Shown here: in pieces, positions 11,063-22,700 of the stretch | How the letters are laid out: each line of letters opens with the position of its first letter | Position numbering within the stretch: position 1 is the first letter of the stretch | Source of the DNA: Trichobilharzia regenti | Lineage: Eukaryota; Platyhelminthes; Trematoda; Strigeidida; Schistosomatidae | Assembly: GCA_944472135.2 (NCBI GenBank) | Contig: OX235262.1 | Coordinates: 55,958,440 to 56,022,439, forward strand | Length of the DNA stretch: 64,000 nt | Direction: 5' to 3' | Translations under genes and position numbers: made by a program | Notes under the pieces: generated by a model | Told to the model about the DNA's origin: nothing | The model's input: only the letters and a program-made list of their open reading frames with translations | Database searches by the model: none

Positions 11063-11989
11063 ATAGTCAATTATTTACTACCACAGTGCCCATGTTTAAG
11101 ACATATATTAACTGTACATAATACTTGGTTTCACAATAGTTATCCTAAAAAATTTATCGAGAAACACATAAGATAGAAAGCGGTAAAATACTACTCACTA
11201 TGCGTAAACCTGAAGCGTTTATACACACGACTGAAATTGAAGGCCGATATAAAAAATGAGATATTTATGTGGAAATTAAGAATATCAGTTCAAAGAAATT
11301 TTATTGCTGGCGAACTTCACGTCTTTTTCTCTACACGGCCAATGGTGATTCGTCGACTGAAAGATGAAGTACCTAGATTATCTATTCACTTCTATTTGTA
11401 TCTACCGATTCATCTTCGCCGATGGAGTAGCCAGTTGTAATGGCCGTTTCTCTAGGAACTCGAATTTTTTGTTCTCGAGAACATCTCCCACTATGGCTAA
11501 GTAAAGGTGTAGTGAAAATCATCAACAGTCCGATATTGGTCCACCTGGTGAAAACCGGCCACAAAGCCAGCCAGCGTTGAAGAATCCTTCTCCATAATCT
11601 ACTGGGTACCTAATAAATTGCCAAAAATATCGAAGCACCGAAGGCTTCAAACAGCAGAGAGTATTGCAATTCGCCTCAAACAACCAGTGCTCTGTGTTCA
11701 TCAAAAGAAGCACGTCCAGCCCTTACTACTGCCTTGGCTTTCAGAAGAGACTATAAATTCATGAATTTGTAATATCTTTGTAATATCTGTAATATCTTTC
11801 CTAATATTTCTTACATTCAGCTTACTTTTATGTTGATGCTATTGAGGTGTAATCTATTAATATTATTGATTCTATGTTATTTAAACATAAGTGTTGTTCA
11901 TAACACTAATTCATTCATTCACTATCATGTAAATATAACTGTGGAGCCTGATGATGAATTTATCGAAAAGAGTACTCTTTGTTCACTAT
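11063..11989. other. Unassigned; possible decayed retroelement
   Basis: About 11,645-11,760 (+) can be read as a short basic protein segment (LKQPVLCVHQKKHVQ), but no diagnostic motif of a known family is present. The remainder is featureless. Confidence 0.3.
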
Positions 11990-12923
11990 CCATTTTTTTG
12001 AAAATTTGAATAACGCATTCAGAAGACAAATTTCGCAAGATGACATCATTTCGTAGTTTCTCTACAATCGCTTTACAATTAGCATGCTTCACAAAAATAA
12101 AATGCATGAGAATTACTCAGTTATATAAAACAAAAGCACATACTAATGACCAATCATATTTAAATAGATCAGGTAGTCCATGTTAGAAAACTGAAGTCTG
12201 TTGTTTTTGTATACACGGTTCAGGCTGTATATGATTTAACCGAGGTGCTTCCATCATCTTCAATAACCTTGAATTAGAATTATGTGAAATAATTGTGAAA
12301 CAGTCATTAATATTCATTTTGTGACCTGACATTATTAAATGCTTTGCAATGGATGGTACTGGATTTCTATTCAGATTAATCGTACTGGGATTTTCTATAT
12401 GTTTTAATAAGCCTTTTGAAACATGTTCTTTTCTACGATATGGGGACCTTCTATTTGTTCTACTTATATAGGTGTCACCATAGCTGCAGGTGAACTTGTA
12501 GATACAGTTTGAAGCGGAGTCCAATAAAGATCGTCCTTTAATTGTAGGTATAGGGATGGAAAACGTTCGGCATGTGAGGGAAAGAGATGCGGCCTAGAAT
12601 GTGCACTTGATGGTTGACCGAAGTCTTTAAGCTGTGAACTGCATAATTTGATCACCCCTAGATGGAAGGTAAATAAAGATAGCTTTCTTTGATACGGAAG
12701 AATCTTTATATAAATCAATAGACTTCAACCTTCGACTATCATGAAATACTTGATCTATTTAAATATGTTTGGTCATTAATATGTACTTGTTTCATATAAC
12801 TGAGTAATCATCATTCATTTTATTTTATTTTTGTAAAGCATGCTAATTGTGAAGCGATTGTAGAGAAATTACGAAATGATATCATCTTGCGAAATTTGTC
12901 TTCTAAATGCCTTATTCATATCA
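11990..12923. mobile_element. PLE GIY-YIG fragment between inverted PLE copies
   Basis: The centre (12,183-12,720, minus) encodes a PLE GIY-YIG domain with frame breaks: CIYKFTCSYGDTYI at the 12,464-12,524 end, followed by HLIMSGH. Flanking arms 11,990-12,182 (minus) and 12,742-12,923 (plus) are inverted copies of about 180 bp with roughly nine-tenths identity. They encode the same PLE segment (VEKLRND.ILRNLSS). Confidence 0.7.
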
Positions 12924-13390
12924 GAGAAGCTTTGAAACTTTATAATTGCCCTAATAAACTGATCAGGAAGTATGAACGAAAATTTAATAAAATAAAATAA
13001 ATAATAATTGCAATGATAGTGACAATAATAGCAATAGTATTATTAATGAAATGCATGTCATACATACATAGGATTATGACAGCACCAACAATAAGGAATC
13101 TAAATTATCAGCATTACTTCTATACAAAGAAGGAACCTCGGAAACCTTAGGTAGAATCTTTAACAATACCGGAATAAAGGTGGGCTCCAAACCACCGACA
13201 AACTTCACTAAAAATAAGCTTTGTCGGTAAAAGGATCCTGTGGAGCCTTTAAAAATAAACAATTTAGTTTATCTAATACCCTGCAACGAATTTCCGGTCA
13301 AATACATAGGTCAAAGTTGTAGAACGGATCGGTCAGACTGGCGGAGCTCGAAAACCTAGCAGAATCTAAACTAATTGACCCCAATGAGGT
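12924..13390 (+). mobile_element. PLE fragment: linker and GIY-YIG start
   Basis: Continues from the plus arm. It contains an AAT/GAT-rich linker (about 12,985-13,060), the GTSETL..IFN segment (about 13,130) and the VKYIGQ start of GIY-YIG near 13,300. It is colinear with PLE 1 but with stops and a deletion. It lacks the small insertion that breaks PLE 1. Confidence 0.75.
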
Positions 13391-13820
13391 GAAAAACCTC
13401 ACCTAGTTTCCTAGTTCGCTAGTTTTCTAGCCCGTTCCAAGCCTGGGTAAAGAGGGAGCATTGTGACTAGTGACTCTACATCACAAAACCAATCAAACTG
13501 CTACAGAAAATTCAACGTACAAAAGTATATTAAAATTACAGAACATATGGAATAACAGACTTATTCTACGCTGCATTTGTAGAGGCAAAATGACACATTA
13601 GGCTGGCGAAAGCTTTCTGGACGCCAGTCAGCCAACCGATGTGTATTCTCTCGATGGAAGCAAGAATATGAATGGGGACACGGAACGTCCTTACAATTAA
13701 CAAGACTGGGAAGACTGCCCGGGTAGCCAACGAAATACGAAGATATGTCAGATGAGTGTTAGGAATCTGCGAGAGCAGCTGGAAAGGATGTGGACTATCA
13801 AAATTGTCAACTAGAAAGTC

Positions 13821-14179
13821 CACTGCTAGCCACCATCCACCAGTTGCATACTAATTAAATGCCCAGACATTGGCAAAGCATCTGCACAAGAAGCCGACAT
13901 GTCAAACTGAGACAGAGCACTTCGGTCCAATCAATCGACGGGAAAATCTAAAATTCAATTAAATAATTAATATGACTCATTGCACAAGAAGTGGGTGGCT
14001 CTCGTGGCCCAAGTGGTCTAGTGGATAACGCTTTGGCGTTTGAAACTATGAGTACTGGGTTTGAGCCTCAGTGGGAACATCATCACTCACTGAGAAATGC
14101 AGGTACATCCAGATGACGAGTCCCAAATATGGCGAAATGCGCATCATGGATTCCACTGCTAGCCGCCATCCATCAATTG
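13821..14179 (+). mobile_element. Sm-alpha-like SINE insertion, unit plus 26 bp
   Basis: A 359-bp insertion in RTE A between 9-bp target duplications TAGAAAGTC (13,812-13,820 and 14,180-14,188). Copy D of the RTE shows the empty site. Its first 26 bp (13,821-13,846) are repeated as its last 26 bp (14,154-14,179, three mismatches), giving a period of 333 bp, the usual Sm-alpha length. Order: body, tRNA-like head (about 14,005-14,080, box B GGGTTTGAGCC), hammerhead, repeated start. Confidence 0.9.
14107..14152 (+). ncRNA. Sm-alpha-type hammerhead, inactive-looking
   Basis: Stem I AUCCA/UGGAU and a no-loop stem III UGC/GCA are intact. The core is AUGACGA (C3 to A), and the second half of stem II is UGGC instead of GGAC. 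The same C3 change occurs at 3,712 and 27,914. Confidence 0.8.
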
Positions 14180-16827
14180 TAGAAAGTCAGTAATCTACTC
14201 TGGTCACCCAGACAACAACCACGAACACATTGAGTCAGTGAGTGACTCTCATTATGTCACCAGCAGCAGCTGAAGCTCTAATGCTATAGGGACCAATATC
14301 ATTCAGGATCATGACAGAGATTCAACTTCAAAGGATGGAAGGAGGGTTACAATTATCCAATGCTATCCACAGTGCTACAAAACATGAGGAACCAGGGAAG
14401 AAGGAAGATAGTTACAGACGGCAACAAACAGTAACGGACAACATCTCAAATGGTCACATCAGAATCCTTATGGGTGATATAAATGTAATCTGGACTAGGA
14501 GCAGATAGTACGCGAAGAGATCTCATCATGGGTCAAGATGCCTCCTCTTCAGGAAATTAATGAGAACGGGGAGTTATTCTCAGACCTCTGTGCTTTCAAT
14601 GACTTGATGATTGAAGGCAGCATGTACAAATGCAAGGATATACACAAAACAACATGAAATTCGCATAATGGAAACACCAAATTTAGAGAAACACCATCTC
14701 AATTTTGTTCTAGGAAGTGGAGAAGATGCCAGTCTTCTGAACACAAAGTCGATAAGGGGAGTAAGTTTGGGCTCAGACCATCATCTGGGTTAAGAAACCT
14801 TCAAGGTGAAGAACAAAACCACATAGGATGCTGTCACTACAGATCAGATCAGAGCAAATCTGGAGACGCTACGTGTTATCAGTGAGGAAACCTGTGTGGA
14901 AGAACATTGGAAATGACTCTCTGAAGGTGATATTCAATGAAACAAGTAAAACTGTTCTGGGAAGAAAGAAAAGACACAACAGAGAGTAGCTGTCAGTGGG
15001 TACCTGGAGGCTGATAGAAGACAGGAAAGGAGTATGGTGAAACAGATGACTACTTAAAGCCAAGGTTGGCAACTGAAGGAGAAGCCAACTTCATGTCGAT
15101 GTACACAGAGCTGAATAAGGAGTGAAGAAGAATGCTAGGAGAGGCAAAAGACAGTTCTATAACACATTCGCTACTGAAGCAGACCAGGTAGGCCGCAGAT
15201 AAAAGAGATATCAAGATATTATATCAAATAACCAAGTCTCTATCAGAAAAGAGATCAAACCAGATGATGAAACTGATGAAAACATGTTCAAAGGAACCTA
15301 ATAACTAAGTAGGGGAAACAAATCAAACAATGGGCTGACCACTTTAGAGGACTCATGAATAGATCATAACCTGCGAGTCATCCAGAAATACCACTACCAT
15401 CAACAGCACGTGCATAACTGCCTGATAGTGGACACAAATGCTCCAACGAAAGCAGAAATCCTAAATGCGATCAGACTACTGAAATTAATCTGAGAAGGCA
15501 GCAAAACCAGGCGGAGTTCCCTACCATAAAGCACTGAAAAAAGGACCCATAGACTGCTGCAGTTGTGAGCACACAGTTATTGCTAGGGGTTCGCAAAGAG
15601 GAAAAGGTAACTGACGATCGCAAGAAAGCCTGGCTTCCTCGTCGAGCTGGCAAAGAAGGGCGATTTAGACCACTGCAAAAACAGACCGCTCTTGACCATG
15701 CCGAGTAAAATCCTGAGTAGCATCATCCTGGAGAGAATTAAGGACTCACTCGATACACAACTCCGACCAGAACAAGCTGGATTCAGGAAAGGCAAATCAC
15801 GTTCTAACCAAATTGCAACTCTACGCATCATCATCACAGAACAAAGCATGGAATGGCAATCAAACCTCTACACAAACTTTATAGACTTTGAGAAGGCTTT
15901 CGGAAGCGTTGATCGTGAAGTCATTTGGAAACTACTCGAGTACTACGGCGTGCCCCAAATATTCATCAACCTTATTCCACAGCTGTACGACAACGCCACA
16001 TGTCAAGTCATCCACAACGGAAAACTCAGTGAGGCGTTTGGAGTAAACACAGGAGTCAGACAAGGGTGCTTATCAACTATCATCAATGACGTTCCTAATT
16101 GCGATGGACTGACTGGATTATGCGTCAGACAGTGAGTGGGAAACGAGAAGACAGGGATACTTTGCACCGACGTGAAGAATCTAGAAGATCTGTATTTCGC
16201 GCGTGGATGATTTGTGTTTGATGTCACACAAAATTGAAGACTTACAAGCGAAAACCGACAAACTGGTCGAAGAAGCAGCAAACAGAGGACTGACTCCAGG
16301 TGAACATAGACAAGACGGAGGTTATGGAAATAACCAACTAACAACAATCAGCGCCAATCACCATCAACGGGAGGGATTTGAAAGAGGTTACTTCATTCAC
16401 TTATCTAGGGAGAGAGCATTGTCTCAACTACAGGCAGTCGGAACGGATGAGGATGTCAAATCGAGAATCGGGAAGGCGAGAAACACATTCATCAACCTGA
16501 AACCAATCTGGAAATCTTCGTCACTCAGCATACATCAACAACAAAATTCAGTCGGATTTTCAATAGAAACGTGTCAAGTCAGTAAGTTCTTCTGTACGGA
16601 TCAGAAACTTGGCGGGTGGGTCACAAAGAATATTTCCAACGGCCTGTTGCAGACTTACATCAACAACTGTCTTCACTGGATCTATACCGAAGATCAGATG
16701 ATCGGGCCGGAAAGAATCATCAACAAGAAACTATGGGAACAAAGAAAACAAGAAGCAATCGCCAACCAACAAATATGCTCCTATGTTCCACCAGGAACCC
16801 AAGGGAGCAATAATAATAATAATCATC

Positions 16828-18085
16828 CTGCAGAGAATACAAGGTGTACTGGATACAAAACTCCGCTCACACCTCTCAACAACCTGCATTCATTAAAGGC
16901 AAGTCATTTGCTGAGGAACAAATTGCAAGTGTACACATCGCCATCACACAATAAAGCATAGGGTGGCAGTCAAACATGTCAACCTCGTCGACTTGGTAAA
17001 GGCCCTCGACAGCATTTACCGATACGTAGTTTAGAAACTACTTCAGCACTATGGCGTACACTGATCAAGATTTTATCAACCTTATTCAACAGCTAGCTAT
17101 ATGACAATGCCACGTGTCAGGTGATGCTCAACGGAAAATTCAGTGATAATTAGACAAGGCTGCCTGCCTATTGTCAGCGATGATATTCTTAATTGTGGTG
17201 GACTGGATTATGCACCAGACTTTAGGTAAGGAGCAAGGAGACAGGAATACTCTGGACGACTGATGAGAAAACTCTAAAACATCTGGATTTCGCGCGTGGA
17301 TGATTTGTGTCTAAAGTCACACAAAGCCGAAGACCAGTAGTGGGAAAACAGATATACTGTCAGAAGACGGAAGCAGCGAAGACAGGACTACAGGTGAACA
17401 TAGAGGAGATGGATTTGATGAAGATAACCAATCAACAGCAACAACAACCAGCAGCAGTAACCATCAACGGGAGAGATTCGACAGAGGTTGCCTCCTTCAC
17501 TTATCTAGGAAGTATCGTTTCGACTACAGGGCGTAACGGATGAAAATGTCAAAGTCAGCCAAGATCAGAAAGGCAAGATACGCCTTCATCAATTTGAAAC
17601 CAATTTGGAAATCTCCTGCACTGAACATAAAAAAAAAGATTCGTATGTTCAACACTAATGTCAAGTGGGTCCTACTATACTCATCAGAAACTTGCACTGC
17701 GCGTCATTAAAATGATTTTCAGCAAGCTGCAGACTTGTACCCGTTCTCTGGCTCCATACTTAAGATCACATTGCCAGCTAGAAGAAATTAACAGCAAGGA
17801 ATTCTGGCTGAGTAAAAACCAACCAAGTGCCTATTGCTCAAGAGATATATAGGAAAAAATGGAAATCGGTTGGGCATACATTGAGGAGGTCATCGAATGG
17901 CATCACGAGCAATTCAAGGATCTCTCAAGTGGAATATCAACGGGTAACGACGAGTAGGTTGTCCCAGGGTGACATGAAGGAGGAGATGAGAGATTATTGG
18001 CAGTCGTGAACGCAGTTGAAGAGGACAACACCAAATAGAAAAAATGTTCCTATGTTCCATTCGGAACGCAGTGGAATAATAACGA
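16828..18085 (+). mobile_element. RTE-clade LINE copy C, 5'-truncated
   Basis: Begins inside the reverse transcriptase (LQRIQGVLDTKLR) directly after the AAT tail of copy A. It keeps an open palm segment near 17,145-17,215 (MIFLIVVDWIM), has the same 4-nt insertion in FADD (17,295-17,298), then the C-terminal region and a degenerate tail hairpin at 18,050-18,078. Confidence 0.8.
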
Positions 18086-18465
18086 GGTAGGAAATTCAAA
18101 TAATGGTTCACCTATAGCACTGCATGCAATAACACGTAACAATTTAATTGGATGGGATAAGATGATACTTTTAAGATCTAATATTACAGCTAGGAGAGAG
18201 AGATTAATACCAGAAGTTATTTTAACCGAATCAACTAAAAATACGTGTAATAGGAATGATTCAACACCTATCACAGATATCTGGAAAGTTCTACTACACC
18301 AACGACGACAAGTAGGAGAGAACAAAGAAAACTATACAACTCAAATTTCGAATTCGTGTGATTACAATTGATATGATTGTGAACAATAAATTTTGTTCGA
18401 AACGTCATCTAGTAAACAATACTGTCTCTCCACTGTGTGATATTTCTAATAAACAAATTAATATT
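18086..18465 (+). mobile_element. PLE 3' end fragment
   Basis: A 69-codon open frame (18,162-18,371) carries the PLE C-terminal signature (LLRSNITARRERLIPE, LTESTKNTCNRND). The conserved 3' untranslated block with GTTCGAAACGTCATC follows at about 18,395. It lies immediately against RTE C. Confidence 0.75.
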
Positions 18466-19345
18466 GAATGCTGGGATTAGTTTAAATGATTTATAACGCT
18501 TCAGTCTGACTTAGACCCCAAATTATTTCAGGAAATTTGTAACAGCTATTTTCTGGGTGCTTGCAACAACTTAAGTAAATGGAAAAAGAAGACAGTGACT
18601 CAACGCCTTCATCCGTAGAACCTTTCACACAAGCCACAAATATGCTCCACCACAAATCCCTACAAGAGTGATTGTGTTACATTATATACTGATTTACTTG
18701 TGTATGTGTGTGTGCTGAATCATACATCCGAATAAGTAATCGCGCTTTGCATGTGAGGGTGGAAGGGCCTATTCGCCAAATGGTAAGAAAAACAGGTGAA
18801 CTTTGAAAAGTCGATAGCCACAGGTGGCAGACTACTGACTTCATCTTTGGCTAAATGCCTAATTGATATAAACCGTAAGATTGATTTCAAAACGGATTTA
18901 ACGGTTATTTATAATAACGGTCAAGGGAGCTTGTTGAAATACACTACAGCTATTTACAAACTTTAGCACCCACCGTCTACTGTGTGTACAAAAACATTTT
19001 GTTATTACTCTAACCTATCTTGATAATCCCTATCTGATTATATAACCAAACGTAGAGTTAAATATTCCTATTATTCTTAAATCCTTCCTTTTCACTTTTT
19101 GTATTTTAACTGGCCTTTATTTTTCGTATAAAATGGCATAAATGCATCACATTTTTCAGATAATGTCTATCCCCTTATAACATTATTCGGATAAATTGTG
19201 TGATAACACTCGTGGTAGTAAGTTGCTCTTTATTTACAGATTATAATGTATGTCAATAAGCTCTTGTTTTTACATTTTTTTGTTCACACAACGTCTGTGC
19301 TAAATGTGGTATAGTTGGATTGTTATATTTTAAATAAATAAATAA
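18466..19345. other. AT-rich, nothing recognised
   Basis: No motif-bearing open frame and no repeat family that I can place. Confidence 0.5.
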
Positions 19346-19515
19346 AACGGATCATAAAAATTATTTAATTCACTTTTAGATTTTCTCGTCGGTACTGTGG
19401 GCACTGAGTTCGAGCCTCAGTGGGAAAATCATCACTCACTGCGGAATGCAGAGGAGTCTCGAATGGGACGAAGTGCGTCTCCTGGATTCCACTGCTAGTC
19501 ACTATCCATTAATTA
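19346..19515 (+). mobile_element. Sm-alpha-like SINE, rearranged
   Basis: An inverted piece of the Sm-alpha-like body (about 19,360-19,390) is joined to the plus-strand tRNA-like T arm (GAGTTCGAGCCTC, about 19,408) and a hammerhead relic (about 19,447-19,488) that has lost most of CUGANGA. The post-hammerhead sequence CCACTGCTAGTC follows. Confidence 0.65.
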
Positions 19516-20319
19516 AGTAAGGATGTTGTCACAATCTGATATCATTGAGAAGATTGTTTAGAGTGAAAAGATGATTCAACAGCCTGTCAAATTTCAAAAA
19601 TTGTATCATGAATAACGTTATGTCAGCTATATGCAGAACGTAATATAAAGAATATGGAATTCTGTGTAACTCTATCGTCTTAGCTTAACTCTTTGATTAT
19701 TTACCCATTCAGCTGCTGCGATATTAGGTGCTGTCCTAGCAATAGCAATTACTCTGCTATTCAAACATTATCCTTTTACACACACACACACTAAATGTAA
19801 AACCACACTAAAGGTGTCAGCATTACAGTGAAGTAGTTTATCCCCCTGTCAAATCAACGAAATGTGATTATTGGATACGGTTGGCAGGTTTTCTAGGATG
19901 TTATTTGAAACTAATTCTCCTTTGAAATAGCAGAAGATGAAAACTTGTGTTATATTTGTAATGCGATAATAATTAGCAATCAATTTATGTGTAGAAGATG
20001 CATGTTAATTAGTAGGTTTGATCACAAGGTGATATCAGTTAGTAAAGCGATACCTCATATAAGTAGAACTAATAATTCCATTGCATGGAACTTAGTATTG
20101 CATTTCAAAAAGAAATAGAGTGTTCTCTTTAAATAGCACGTTCTATGTTGAAAAGGAAGACCATAGCTTTGTAAAGGTACTCGGTCAGGCAACAGATCAT
20201 CGAAGCGAGAATATAAGCCTTCGCTGAACTGATAAAAAGACTTTAGAATATCTGGACTTAGCAAATGGTGTGTTTCCCATCTTGCATCTAGTCATAGATT
20301 TATAAACGAAAACCAAAAA
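19516..20319. other. Nothing recognised; short CA repeat
   Basis: Contains a short ACACAC run at about 19,778-19,790. No gene or family identified. Confidence 0.5.
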
Positions 20320-21055
20320 GCTGAAGAAGAAGAAGCAACAAAGATCAAACTTCGTGTGAAAATGGAGTAGACAGAGGTGATGAAGACAACGAGTATCTAT
20401 GACTATCAACTAAAGGAATCTAAATGAAGCCACTTCTTCCAGTAGGTTACATCGTCTAAACTACAGGCAACACGGATGAGGATGTAAACGATAGCCACAA
20501 TCGCGAAAGCAAGAGATGTTCTCATTACTGTGAAATCAGTGTAGAAATCTACTTCAACAATCACAAAGACCAAGACTCAGATTTTCAACTCTAATGTTAA
20601 ATCACTTCTTCTATGTGTTTTAAAGACATAGTACGCCTCCTGAAGCATTTATAAAAGGCTTCAGACTTTTCCCACAACCATCTTCACCGGTACCACAATA
20701 AAGATTAAATGGCTGGAAAGAATTAGCAGTAAAAAACTCTGGGGAAAGCAAATCAATCAAGAAAGTATGACCCTATCAGTATGCAGAATGAAATGAAGAT
20801 GGATGGATTCAGTATAAGCTAATGAAACCGCTGAGTGATACCAGGTGCCAGACAAACTGGAAAACGGAATATGAATGGGAAACATAGAATTGGTGTGGGA
20901 CACCGAGAAGATCCGATGAACAGGAAATAATAGCTAACGGGTAATTCTGGAGCAAACTCTAAACGACCTCAGATAAGACAGTGAACTATATATATGTGCT
21001 GCAGAAGCCGTTTATCTACTTGAAATCCAAGGGAGTAATAATGATATTAATTATT
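20320..21055 (+). mobile_element. RTE LINE 3' fragment
   Basis: Matches the C-terminal region and tail of the other RTE copies: the segment corresponding to TDEDV at about 20,475, the downstream RKWRWIGH-equivalent region at about 20,800, and a tail AATCCAAGGGAGTAATAATG at about 21,028. No intact frame. Confidence 0.7.
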
Positions 21056-21059
21056 TTGA

Positions 21060-21320
21060 TTGGACACTGGTTAGTAGCCAGTGTAATGTGTCTAGTCCTA
21101 TCTTTGGTGCAGACTGAATTCTAGCAGTCCAGTTCGAATTGTTGACGTTACGCTAGTTACTAACTAATTTCCAATCAAAGTATCCAGCGCAATCTTAGAG
21201 GAGGTCATTCGCCAGCCCGAGTAGTTCAGTGGTAACGTCTCTAACTGCAGCACTGTGTGACGTGGGTTCCAATCTCAGAAGGGACATAAGTTTCTTCAAG
21301 GTTGCAGATGTAAGGCACAC
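21060..21320 (+). mobile_element. SINE family V (tRNA-like)
   Basis: Shares its left block with 24,445-24,510. It contains a tRNA-like unit with box A near 21,227 (AGTTCAGTGG) and box B GGGTTCCAATC near 21,265. Right end approximate. Confidence 0.55.
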
Positions 21321-21814
21321 AAAAACATTTCATGTAATAGTTACCAAGATAATATCAGAATAACTATTGAAATATTCAAAAATTAGGAATTAAATAATTA
21401 ACTGCAGTAAAATATTCAACAGTTATCTAATCTCTCATGAGTTACTCATAATTTAGTTTGTTTAAAGTAAATATTGACACTAAAGCTTGAAAGGCGTACA
21501 CTCTAGTTTTTCATTCTCGACGTTTTTTGACGTCTTTATCAAATTATTTTTTGTCTACGTTCACGTAATCCAGGCAGACAATATTTGCTTAGTCTGAGAC
21601 TATCTAGGCTAAACTAAACCTCTGAAGCAAAAGTCCTAGAAATCGTCTGGAAAGGATTTTTTCTCATACTTCCAGTCATGCTGTTTTGATGATATCGGGT
21701 TTAGGAAAATATTTTATTGAGGAATCATGCATCGATTTCAGTTTGATACGACAAAGGTACCCTTAAAGTTTACCCTCGGGAAAAAATCCAATATTTATTC
21801 AAGTGTTGGTAAGT
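21321..21814. other. Unassigned; faint PLE-end similarity
   Basis: About 21,505-21,545 faintly resembles the PLE terminal block around ACGTTTTTTGACG and TTTATCAAA. The similarity is too weak to call. Confidence 0.3.
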
Positions 21815-22120
21815 AGGGATTTGATTGGTTACAGGATTTCATCATGAGCTGACATTAGTTACAGAACCATTGGAAAACCTGAAAGTACTGGACAGCCGTT
21901 TCGTCCTAGTTTGGGACTCTTCAAAAGTACGCACCCACCGGGATTCGAACCCAGGACCTTCCGGTTACAAGGCGACCTCGTATACCATTAGGCCGCTGGG
22001 AGGCGATCCAATGGCCCATGAATTCTAACTTCTGCCAATTGATGACATAGCGTGACCGATAGCCAATGTCTTCGGCGAGTATTTGTCCTCACACCCGACC
22101 TAACAGCAGGTCGGGTTTTA
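21815..22120 (-). mobile_element. SINE family X
   Basis: Well-preserved minus-strand copy. The tail is at about 21,815-21,884, the hammerhead at 21,885-21,930, and the tRNA-like unit (box B as GGATTCGAACCC on + at about 21,938) next to it. A 5' block follows to about 22,115 and ends in a small hairpin (ACCCGACC, GGTCGGGT). Confidence 0.8.
21885..21930 (-). ncRNA. Family X hammerhead, C3 to U
   Basis: Core UUGAAGA; stem II GUCC/GGAC; GAAAC; GUC cleavage triplet; outer stem I GUAC/GUAC. Only C3 differs among the invariant bases, but the stem I bases next to the core no longer pair, so activity is unlikely. Confidence 0.6.
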
Positions 22121-22394
22121 ACATTATACTAGTTTCGAGTACGTTCAAATGATTAAAATATAAAAAAATATCCGTTTTTCATTATTATTATTTTTATCAT
22201 TACCGTTCTTCGCTCCATGAGTTCTCACTAGAAAATAGCGTTTTAGGGGAACATTTGGATTCCGGAAAGATATTAGCGACTAGTCTCAACCTGATCCACC
22301 ATTGTCCACAAGCATTCATATTCACTTCACACTATCTCTTCTAAGTCCCATTCTTCGGAGAACTATTCTTTTTTATATTCATTTATTTTCAAGA

Positions 22395-22700
22395 ATTATT
22401 TTGTAGGGATTTGGTCTATTTAGAGTTTGATAACGGATTGACATCAGTTATAGAACCGTTGAAAACTAGGCAGCATTGGGCATTCCTAGTTTGGGACGCA
22501 TCATCAGTACGCATCCGACAGGACCTTCCAGTTACAAGGCAAGCTCGCAGACTATTCAGCCATTGGGAGTAAATGCATCGACCAGCCCATGAATTCTGAC
22601 TTCTATTCATTAGTGATTTTAGAGCAGCTAATACTAGCAAATGTCAGCGTTGAATATCTGCCCTCATTCGCGACCGGATGCACTTCACTGGTCATGACTT
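22395..22700 (-). mobile_element. SINE family X, degraded
   Basis: Minus-strand copy with tail (22,395-22,460), a damaged hammerhead (about 22,465-22,510) and a damaged tRNA-like unit. The 274 bases between it and the previous X copy show nothing. Confidence 0.65.

Larger units (their letters stand above)
13395..16827 (+). mobile_element. RTE-clade LINE copy A (mosaic, dead)
   Basis: Starts with the same 5' leader as copy D. It encodes a decayed AP-type endonuclease (RIGTWNV-like segment about 13,665, GSDHHLG near 14,775) and a reverse transcriptase (SKILS.IILERIKDSLDT, EQAGFRKGKS, FIDFEKAF, GVRQGCL at 15,697-16,070). Frames break repeatedly, the FADD motif carries a 4-nt insertion at 16,202-16,205, and about 230 bp of the 3' coding end is deleted before the tail. 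The tail has the hairpin GTTCCACCAGGAAC followed by an AAT repeat at about 16,787-16,827. It is interrupted by an Sm-alpha-like SINE. From about 15,690 it is nearly identical to copy B, while upstream it is clearly more diverged. Confidence 0.85.

Noticed and set aside
11640..11765. Possible LTR-retrotransposon protein fragment
   Set aside because: One short readable segment without protease, RT, integrase or zinc-knuckle motifs.
11945..11990. CTGATGA followed by GAAA with a palindromic AAGAGTACTCTT
   Set aside because: Looks hammerhead-like, but stem II is not convincing and stem I does not pair.
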